DNA from: Lishizhenia sp.
GTDB taxonomy: Bacteria; Bacteroidota; Bacteroidia; Flavobacteriales_D; Crocinitomicaceae
Assembly (NCBI GenBank): GCA_007117055.1
Contig: SKHH01000285.1
Span: 1-12,276, forward strand
Direction of reading: 5' to 3'
DNA length: 12,276 nt
The position numbers were made by a program, and so were the translations under genes. The notes under the pieces were generated by a model that ran no database searches, had not been told where the DNA came from, and worked only from the letters and a program-made list of their open reading frames with translations. Shown one piece after another: positions 6,480 to 12,276 of the stretch (positions are counted from its first letter, which is position 1; each line of letters starts with the position of its first letter).

Positions 6480-7019
6480 ATGAAAAAGATGAAAAAATTA
6501 GTAGTATTAGCAGTAGCAACCATCGCTTTTATCGCATCAGGCATTGCACAAACATCAATTGCCCACGTGAACACACAACGTGTATTGGACACTATGCCTT
6601 CTCGTAAAGCCGCTATTCAAGAGGTTGAAAAGTTCGAAGAAAGAGCTATGAACGAATTACAAGAAACTCAAGCAAAGCTGCAATCTGACTATCAGAAGTT
6701 GCAGTCTGAAAAGCCTACAATGAGTCCAACTGCGTACAAGTTTGAAGAGAATCGCTTGATGAAAAAATCACAAGAGTTTCAACAACGTCAACAAGAGTTA
6801 GACCAACAAATACAAATTTTGAGTCAAGAGTTAAATGAGCCAATTCTCGATATGGTTCAAGCCGCAATTGAAACAGTTTCAAAAGTGGAAAAAATTGAGT
6901 ATGTATTGGATGAGTCTGCTTTACTTTACTCTAAAGGAAAAGATTTAACAAATAAGGTTATCGCTGAAGTGATGCGCTTAGAGGTTGCACGAGCTCCGAA
7001 AGAAGAAGCAGGTAATTAA
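6480..7019 (+). CDS. Skp/OmpH family periplasmic chaperone, second copy
   Basis: A 179-residue paralogue of the preceding gene. The signal peptide MKKMKKLVVLAVATIAFIASGIA is predicted to be cleaved before Gln24. The mature part opens with the family motif SIAHVNTQRVLDTMPSRKAA. Residues about 45-118 are a Gln/Glu/Lys-rich coiled coil (EFQQRQQELDQQIQILSQEL), and the C-terminus carries EYVLDESALLYSKGKDLTNKVI. The first ATG was taken as start; an in-frame ATG at 6489 (Met4) would also leave a usable signal peptide. The ATG directly follows a run of As, the only visible initiation signal. Co-transcribed with bamA and the first copy; a strong terminator follows 20 bp after the stop. Confidence 0.93.
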   Translation: MKKMKKLVVLAVATIAFIASGIAQTSIAHVNTQRVLDTMPSRKAAIQEVEKFEERAMNELQETQAKLQSDYQKLQSEKPTMSPTAYKFEENRLMKKSQEFQQRQQELDQQIQILSQELNEPILDMVQAAIETVSKVEKIEYVLDESALLYSKGKDLTNKVIAEVMRLEVARAPKEEAGN

Positions 7020-7039
7020 TAGAACTAATTCTTAATCGC

Positions 7040-7072
7040 AAAAAGTCAACTTCAAAAAAGTTGACTTTTTTT
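7040..7072 (+). terminator. Strong intrinsic terminator after the second ompH
   Basis: AAAAAGTCAACTT (7040-7052) pairs perfectly with AAGTTGACTTTTT (7058-7070) around a 5-nt CAAAA loop, and the Ts continue to 7072. The run of As on the 5' side means it could also work on the opposite strand. It closes the uppS-bamA-ompH-ompH transcript. Confidence 0.93.
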
Positions 7073-7105
7073 ATTTACAACGAATGTTTTCCTGTACATA
7101 CATAA

Positions 7106-7139
7106 TTTGTTTTCACAAAAAAATAAATAAGTAGATTTG
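7106..7139 (+). promoter_or_regulatory. murI promoter giving a leaderless or nearly leaderless mRNA
   Basis: TAGATTTG at 7132-7139 matches TAnnTTTG exactly, with TTTG at 7106-7109 as the -33 box (22-bp spacer, slightly long). Only five bases separate the -7 box from the murI ATG at 7145, so transcription should start at or within a base or two of the start codon. Confidence 0.65.
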
Positions 7140-7144
7140 TTACC

Positions 7145-7972
7145 ATGAACAAGAGCTTCTCTCCAATTGGTGTATTTGATTCAGGATATGGAGGACTAAC
7201 TGTACTCAATAGTATAAGAAAAGAACTCCCTGAGTATGACTTCTTATATCTCGGAGATAATGCTAGAGCACCATACGGTACTAGGTCTTTTGATGTTGTA
7301 TATGAATACACCTTACAATGTGTACTTGAATTATTTGAGCGAAATTGCGATCTTGTTATTCTAGCTTGTAACACAGCGTCTGCAAAAGCGTTAAGAACCA
7401 TTCAACAAGGAGAATTAAAAAATCATCCTAACAAAAGAGTCCTAGGAGTAATTCGACCAAGCACAGAAATAGTAGGTCAATTCTCTAAAAACAAAACGAT
7501 TGGAATTATGGCTACAGAAGGAACTGTTAAAAGCCAGTCTTATAGAATAGAAATACAAAAATTTCACCCAGAAGTCACTGTTGTGCAACAGGCATGTCCT
7601 TTATGGGTTCCGCTTATTGAAAACAAAGCCTACAATAGTAAAGAAGGAAAAAAGTTTATCGAAAAAGATATTCAACGATTTTTATCTCAATATCCAAGTG
7701 TAGATGTAATCGTATTAGCATGTACACACTACCCCTTATTACTTCCCTATTTAAAAGAAATTATACCTAAAAACATTAAACTAATATCTCAAGGAGAAAT
7801 CGTAGCGCCTTCATTAAAAGACTACTTAAAAAGACATGATTGGTTAAATAAAAAAATATCAAAAAACGGACAAGTAACCTATTTAACCACAGAATCGTCT
7901 GATTTATTCAATGAATCAGTAGAATATATTTTTGGTCAACACGTAAACGCAAAAAATATACATCTTAAATAA
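7145..7972 (+). CDS. murI: Glutamate racemase
   Basis: Cofactor-independent racemase that converts L-glutamate to the D-glutamate needed for the peptidoglycan stem peptide; cytosolic. The 275-residue length is normal. Motifs: PIGVFDSGYGGLTVL at the N-terminus (Asp12, Ser13), LGDNARAPYG (37-44), the first catalytic cysteine Cys75 in LACNTAS, and the second, Cys193, in LACTHYPLLLPYL. TEGTVKS (124-130) and the PLWVPLIE segment also fit the family. The ATG at 7145 is fixed by the conserved N-terminal motif; no upstream alternative is available because the promoter lies directly in front. It follows the envelope-biogenesis operon but has its own promoter, and the gamma-carbonic-anhydrase-like gene starts 6 bp after its stop. 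Confidence 0.97.
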   Translation: MNKSFSPIGVFDSGYGGLTVLNSIRKELPEYDFLYLGDNARAPYGTRSFDVVYEYTLQCVLELFERNCDLVILACNTASAKALRTIQQGELKNHPNKRVLGVIRPSTEIVGQFSKNKTIGIMATEGTVKSQSYRIEIQKFHPEVTVVQQACPLWVPLIENKAYNSKEGKKFIEKDIQRFLSQYPSVDVIVLACTHYPLLLPYLKEIIPKNIKLISQGEIVAPSLKDYLKRHDWLNKKISKNGQVTYLTTESSDLFNESVEYIFGQHVNAKNIHLK

Positions 7973-7978
7973 ATATAT

Positions 7979-8491
7979 ATGGCATTAATAAAAACTTGTA
8001 GAGAAAAAACACCGATGTTTGAAGAAAATTGTTGGTTTGCAGAAAATGCAACAATTGTAGGAGATGTTATATTTGGTGAAAACTGTTCTGTTTGGTTTTC
8101 GGCCGTTATACGAGGCGATGTAAATAGTATAAGAATCGGAAATAATGTTAACATTCAAGATGGCGCTGTGCTACATTGCACTTATGAGAAAACAAAAATT
8201 GAAATACACGATAACGTGAGTATTGGTCACAACGCAATAATTCATGGGGCATGTATTCAAAATAACGTGCTTATAGGTATGGGGGCAATAATTATGGATA
8301 ATTGTATCATTGAAGAAAATGTTATAGTTGCCGCTGGGGCTGTAGTAACAGAGAATACTAATTTAGAATCTGGATTTATTTATGCAGGAATACCCGCTAA
8401 AAAAATAAAACCTATCTCTACAGATCACATAGAAGGAGAAATCGAACGAATAGCAAAGAATTATTCTTTATATGCAAGCTGGTTTAAATAA
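7979..8491 (+). CDS. Gamma-carbonic-anhydrase-like hexapeptide-repeat protein
   Basis: A 170-residue left-handed beta-helix protein of the YrdA/PaaY/gamma-carbonic anhydrase-like group. Hexapeptide repeats run from about residue 24 to 135 (VGDVIFGENCSVWFSAVIRGD, RIGNNVNIQDGAVLHC, VSIGHNAIIHGACIQNN, VAAGAVVTENT), followed by YAGIPAKKIKPIS and a C-terminal helix with REIA-like spacing (EGEIERIAKNYSLYASWF). Three His residues sit at the positions expected to bind zinc between trimer subunits: His66 in LHCT, and His84 and His89 in GHNAIIHG. Arg45 and Asp47 (RGD) and Gln60-Asp61 also match. Carbonic anhydrase or thioesterase activity has been reported for some relatives, so the reaction cannot be fixed from sequence. 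It is 6 bp downstream of murI and probably translated from the same mRNA. Confidence 0.92.
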   Translation: MALIKTCREKTPMFEENCWFAENATIVGDVIFGENCSVWFSAVIRGDVNSIRIGNNVNIQDGAVLHCTYEKTKIEIHDNVSIGHNAIIHGACIQNNVLIGMGAIIMDNCIIEENVIVAAGAVVTENTNLESGFIYAGIPAKKIKPISTDHIEGEIERIAKNYSLYASWFK

Positions 8492-8533
8492 ACTTTTAAA
8501 TGGTCAAAACTATTGACTAACTTGCTATTGTAC

Positions 8534-8621
8534 TGATTTACAGTTATTTAAAATGTTAAAAACAAGCTTAAAGCATCGTTTACAATTCATTAACAAATTA
8601 CATCTTGACAACTGTAAATCA
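8534..8621. repeat. 12-bp long-range inverted repeat
   Basis: TGATTTACAGTT at 8534-8545 is the exact reverse complement of AACTGTAAATCA at 8610-8621, with 64 bp between the arms. It lies about 130-220 bp before the receptor start and upstream of the candidate promoter. It could be paired operator half-sites, the base of an RNA stem if the upstream transcript reads through, or chance. Confidence 0.6.
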
Positions 8622-8701
8622 ATAACTTACAGCCTTAAATGATTCAATAAGCATTAAATCATAGAAAATTAAAGAATGTTAATATTTTCCAATGTTTTTT
8701 C

Positions 8702-8709
8702 TATATTTA
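8702..8709 (+). promoter_or_regulatory. Candidate -7 element for the TonB-dependent receptor gene
   Basis: TATATTTA differs from TAnnTTTG only at the last base. It lies 43 bp before the ATG, giving a leader of about 35-40 nt. No clear -33 TTTG is visible at the right spacing. Confidence 0.4.
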
Positions 8710-8752
8710 CGGTCTTCGAAATAGTTAAGTAAGATAAATTTAATGTAAACTT

Positions 8753-11700
8753 ATGATACGTAAACTCTACTTGTTATTATTAAGTGTCACGATCACAGTC
8801 GGTTACACATTTGGTCAGGCAGGTCTTGGATCAATGCAAGGTTCTGTAATTGATAAGGACACAAAGGAGCCCATTGCCTTTGTTAAAGTGGTAATTTCTC
8901 AGGGGGGAATTATTAAAGGAGGTACAGAAACAGATTTTGACGGGAAATTCCAATTCCCTTCTATTGCTGCAGGTGCTTACGATGTTGAATTTCGATCTAT
9001 CGATTATCAGCCAATGAAGTTATCGAATGTAAGTGTATCCGCAGAACGAATCACATTCCTTAATAAAACGGAAATTGGAAAACCTGAGGATGTTAGAGAG
9101 CTAGAAGAAGTTCAAGTAGTTGCCTACAAAGTACCATTGATAAATCGTGATGGTGGTGCTGCTGGTCAAACAATTACGCGTGAGGACATCGCAAAACTCC
9201 CCGTACGAGATGCAGCAGGCGTTGCCTCTACTGTTGGTGGTGTTAATGAATCTGAAGGTACTGGAGGAATTAGTGTACGAGGATCAAGAGAAGATGCATC
9301 GTTTTACTTTATTGATGGTATTAAAGTACGTGGGTCATCTAACCTTCCTAAATCTGCACTTGAAGAAGTAACAGTTATCACTGGTGGGCTTCCAGCAAAC
9401 TATGGAGATGCAACAGGTGGTATCATTTCTGTTACAACAAGAGGACCGTCTAGAGAATACTTCGGTAGTTTCGAGGCGGTATCATCTGGTTTTTACTTAC
9501 CTGGAAGTAACGAAATTGGATATGATGGAAAAGTAATTGGACTTGACGCTCAAGGATACAACTTAATTGAAGGTATGCTGTCTGGTCCACTTTGGATGAG
9601 AAAAGATTCCGAAGGTAATAAAACTGAACCAATTTTAGGTTTCTTAATCTCAGGAACTGTTAATCATAATTTTGATAATAGACCATTTGCTGGAGGTGCA
9701 TGGAGAGTGAGAGAAGAAGTAAGAGATGAACTACTTGCTAATCCTTTAAGGCCAACTGCTTCAGGAGAAGGTAACTTCTACAATACTAACTTTTTAAGAA
9801 TGGATGACTTCGAAAAAACTCCTTGGAGAATGAATGCAAGTCGAACTACTATAACCGCTTCTGGAAAAGTAGATGTTAATACCGGGCCCACAGTTAACTT
9901 AACATTTGGTGGTTCAATGAACGCTTCATTAGGAACAAATTATAATTATGCTAATTCAGTATTCAACTTTGACAACTTTGGAGTTAATAATGCCTTAGAC
10001 TGGAGGGTATTTGGTAGATTCACTCAACGTTTTAAAATTGATAGAGAAGGTTCAAGTTCTAAGGTTAAAAGTTTTTACTATAACCTTATGGCTGATTACT
10101 CTAAGTCAGATAGAAATGTTTACGATCCTAAACACGGCTATGATGTATTCAACTACGGACATGTTGGGTATTTTGATATTGAACAAAGAAGAACATATGA
10201 ATTCAACCAAGCTGGAGATAGCTTAATTCAAAATGCAGTTCCTAGAGATGTTGAAGTTTCATTTACACCATCTGAAATAAACCCAGGTTTAGCTGCGATT
10301 ACTCGCCAATACTACGAAGTTTATGAAGGAAGGCCTGCAGGTAGATATGAAAACTTAACACAAATTATTCAGGGGAATGCATTAAGAAATGGTGATTTAC
10401 CTCCAAGCGCTTATCAGATTTGGGCTTCTCCAGGTACTCCTTTTAATCAGTTTGCCATGTTTGAACAAGAACAGGCTCGTTTGACGGGTTCTGCATCAAT
10501 CGTTATTGGTGGACATAACATTTCATTAGGTTTTGAGTTTGAACAGCGTTGGGATCGTGGATGGCAGTCAGGTCGTTTAGGCCCAGCAGGTCTTTGGGAA
10601 GTTGCTCGTCAGTATGCAAACAGCCACATCTCAGAGCTTGATTTAGAAAACCCTCAATTCGATTACTTTGGAACTTTCCCAAGAATTTCATACGACAGAT
10701 TAAATTCTGGTTATGCTGCTCAAGAAGGAAATGGACAATACGGTGGTCAAGCGAATAACGATAATCAATTTTTCTTTGACTATAATTTCAGACAAGCTGT
10801 CGGGATGGATCCAGCAGGAAACGACTTCTTAAACATTGATAAATACGATCCAAATATGTTCTCTTTGGATATGTTTACACCTGATGAATTATTTAATCAA
10901 GGAAATAACTTTATTACTTACTTTGGTTACGACCATACTGGTCAAAGAGTTAGAGGTAACACTGATATTAATAGTTATTTTAATGACTTTGATGAAAATG
11001 GAAATTACCAAAGATTCATTGGAGCTTTCCAACCAACTTATGTTGCAGGTTACATTATGGATAAGTTTGCCTTTGATGACATCGTTTTCAACGTTGGTTT
11101 GAGACTTGATGTATTCGATGCCAACCAACCTGTATTAAGAGATCAACATTTGTTCTTTAATGCCAGAGATGTTAACATGGCAAGATCTTTAGCTCAACAA
11201 GATCCAGAGCAATACGACTGGGTAAATATCCCGAATAGTATTGGAGATGATTATATTGTATATGTAAATGACAAAGAAAATCCTACGCAAATTAACGGTT
11301 TCCGTTCTGGGGAGATATGGTATGATGCTAATGGTATTGAAACACAAGACCCTTCAATCATAAGAGGTTCTGCAGGTATTGCTCCGTGGTTATTAAACCC
11401 AGGTCAAGAAACTCCAACTGAGGATGCGTTCGAGAGATATTCTGCTGCATTTAATCTTATGCCGCGTATAGCATTCTCATTCCCAATTTCTGATGAGGCA
11501 AATTTCTTTGCTAACTATGACATCTTAACGAAGAGACCATCTGGATTTAATAGATTTGATCCCGTAGATTATCAATTTATTAGAGATAGAAGTGTAATTA
11601 TTAATAATGCCAACTTAAGGCCTGAAAGAACTATTGATTATGCATTTGGATTCCAACAAGTATTAACAAGATCTTCATCGTTAAAAATCAACGCCTTCTA

Positions 11701-12276
11701 TAGAGAGTTGAGAGATCAAGTTCAAGTAAGAAATATTTTTGAGGCTTATCCTGCAACTTATATTACTTATGGTAACCGTGACTTTGGTACTGTTAAAGGT
11801 GTTACCGTAGAATACGATTTAAGAAGAACCGGAAACCTAAGAATTAACGCTAACTACACGCTTCAATTTGCTGAAGGTACGGGGTCTGATCCAAACTCGG
11901 CATTAAGTTTTGTGAACTCAAACCAACCAGATTTAAGAAATATTTTTCCTTTCACATACGATCAGCGTCATGCATTTGCATTTACTGTTGATTACAGATA
12001 TGGAAGTGGTTCAAACTACAATGGACCAAGAATTGGTGATAGAAACATTCTTGAAAATACTGGATTAAACGTAATTACTTTAGTGAATTCTGGGACACCC
12101 TATTCAAGACAAGCTAATATTACTCCAGTAGCAATTGGTGTTGGTACACCACAGCTATTAGGTGGACTGAACGGATCTAGAAAACCATGGACGTACAGAT
12201 TAGATCTTCAGTTAGACAGAACATTTAACCTAGAATATGGAGGTGAAGATGGTAAAAAGAAGCGTGCTTTCTTAAA
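8753..12276 (+). CDS. TonB-dependent outer-membrane receptor with N-terminal carboxypeptidase-regulatory-like domain (partial, runs off right edge)
   Basis: The frame from the ATG at 8753 is open for 1174 codons to the window edge with no stop. Layout: signal peptide (MIRKLYLLLLSVTITVGYTFG, predicted cleavage before Gln22); CarboxypepD_reg-like domain at about 28-107 (GSVIDKDTKEPIAFVKVVI, TDFDGKFQFPSIAAGAYDV); a probable TonB box VQVVAY near 120-125; plug domain about 137-230 (ITREDIAKLPVRDAA, ISVRGSREDASFYFIDGIKV, VITGGLPANYGDATGGIISV); then a large beta-barrel with long loops. LRPERTIDYAFGFQQ near residues 956-970 is typical of the later barrel strands. The family imports large ligands across the outer membrane using TonB-ExbBD energy. 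No SusD partner is visible and the substrate cannot be inferred. The missing C-terminus is probably short. Its insertion would depend on the BamA/Skp genes upstream. Confidence 0.92.
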   Translation, partial: MIRKLYLLLLSVTITVGYTFGQAGLGSMQGSVIDKDTKEPIAFVKVVISQGGIIKGGTETDFDGKFQFPSIAAGAYDVEFRSIDYQPMKLSNVSVSAERITFLNKTEIGKPEDVRELEEVQVVAYKVPLINRDGGAAGQTITREDIAKLPVRDAAGVASTVGGVNESEGTGGISVRGSREDASFYFIDGIKVRGSSNLPKSALEEVTVITGGLPANYGDATGGIISVTTRGPSREYFGSFEAVSSGFYLPGSNEIGYDGKVIGLDAQGYNLIEGMLSGPLWMRKDSEGNKTEPILGFLISGTVNHNFDNRPFAGGAWRVREEVRDELLANPLRPTASGEGNFYNTNFLRMDDFEKTPWRMNASRTTITASGKVDVNTGPTVNLTFGGSMNASLGTNYNYANSVFNFDNFGVNNALDWRVFGRFTQRFKIDREGSSSKVKSFYYNLMADYSKSDRNVYDPKHGYDVFNYGHVGYFDIEQRRTYEFNQAGDSLIQNAVPRDVEVSFTPSEINPGLAAITRQYYEVYEGRPAGRYENLTQIIQGNALRNGDLPPSAYQIWASPGTPFNQFAMFEQEQARLTGSASIVIGGHNISLGFEFEQRWDRGWQSGRLGPAGLWEVARQYANSHISELDLENPQFDYFGTFPRISYDRLNSGYAAQEGNGQYGGQANNDNQFFFDYNFRQAVGMDPAGNDFLNIDKYDPNMFSLDMFTPDELFNQGNNFITYFGYDHTGQRVRGNTDINSYFNDFDENGNYQRFIGAFQPTYVAGYIMDKFAFDDIVFNVGLRLDVFDANQPVLRDQHLFFNARDVNMARSLAQQDPEQYDWVNIPNSIGDDYIVYVNDKENPTQINGFRSGEIWYDANGIETQDPSIIRGSAGIAPWLLNPGQETPTEDAFERYSAAFNLMPRIAFSFPISDEANFFANYDILTKRPSGFNRFDPVDYQFIRDRSVIINNANLRPERTIDYAFGFQQVLTRSSSLKINAFYRELRDQVQVRNIFEAYPATYITYGNRDFGTVKGVTVEYDLRRTGNLRINANYTLQFAEGTGSDPNSALSFVNSNQPDLRNIFPFTYDQRHAFAFTVDYRYGSGSNYNGPRIGDRNILENTGLNVITLVNSGTPYSRQANITPVAIGVGTPQLLGGLNGSRKPWTYRLDLQLDRTFNLEYGGEDGKKKRAFL

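Larger units (their letters stand above)
8492..8752. other. Intergenic region upstream of the TonB-dependent receptor
   Basis: A 261-bp AT-rich non-coding stretch. It contains a small 5-bp hairpin (GTCAA 8503-8507 / TTGAC 8513-8517) shortly after the upstream stop codon, without a T-tract and so a poor terminator. It also holds a 12-bp long-range inverted repeat and a weak promoter near the receptor start. No RNA gene or clear small protein gene is seen. Confidence 0.6.

Noticed and set aside
7081..7144. A riboswitch or structured leader in front of murI
   Set aside because: The 64 bp hold the -33 and -7 boxes directly adjacent to the ATG; there is no room for a transcribed leader.
9147..11128. 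Several short frames on both strands within the TonB receptor region (for example 9147-9371, 9450-9632, 10011-10226, 10836-11102, 10889-11128)
   Set aside because: They are all overlapped by the long open frame starting at 8753, which carries a signal peptide, regulatory-like domain, plug and barrel; the small frames show no domain features.
8753..12276. Possibility that the right-hand third of the window is a frameshifted or decayed gene, because it lacks a complete gene
   Set aside because: Reading codon by codon from 8753 gives an uninterrupted frame to the last base with family motifs throughout; it is simply cut by the window edge.

Overview
The window reads as chromosomal DNA of a free-living Bacteroidota, most likely a member of Flavobacteriales. 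Several things point there. The DNA is AT-rich. Ribosome binding sites are A-rich rather than Shine-Dalgarno. Promoters match the Bacteroidota TAnnTTTG -7 element. The ATP synthase beta subunit carries an insertion and epsilon is very short. There are two consecutive Skp/OmpH chaperones behind bamA, and a TonB-dependent receptor with an N-terminal carboxypeptidase-regulatory-like domain. All four exported proteins have signal peptides in which glutamine follows the predicted cleavage site. Genus and species cannot be settled from the sequence alone.

Layout. 1-380 (minus) is the 5' part of a zinc-ribbon plus helix-turn-helix protein resembling the InsA-like N-terminal part of IS1/IS1595 transposases; it leaves the window. 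381-693 is a divergent intergenic region with the atpD promoter and two short direct repeats. 694-2499 is atpD-atpC, closed by a clear intrinsic terminator at 2518-2554. After a short spacer with a perfect 14-bp palindrome comes an envelope-biogenesis cluster: uppS (lipid carrier synthesis), bamA (outer-membrane protein insertion) and two skp/ompH-type periplasmic chaperones, ending at a strong terminator at 7040-7072. Next is a two-gene unit of murI (D-glutamate for peptidoglycan) and a gamma-carbonic-anhydrase-like hexapeptide-repeat protein. A 261-bp intergenic region with a 12-bp long-range inverted repeat precedes a very large TonB-dependent receptor gene, open from 8753 to the right edge and therefore partial.

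Most of the window is housekeeping with a shared envelope theme: lipid II carrier, D-Glu supply, OMP folding chaperones, the BAM insertase and a large OMP client. I found no CRISPR array, tRNA, rRNA, phage module, defence system or complete insertion sequence, and nothing I would call a new system. The items most worth a second look are the orphan InsA-like protein, the uniform signal-peptide Gln rule, the apparently leaderless murI transcript, the short epsilon subunit, and the palindrome and inverted repeat in front of uppS and the TonB receptor.
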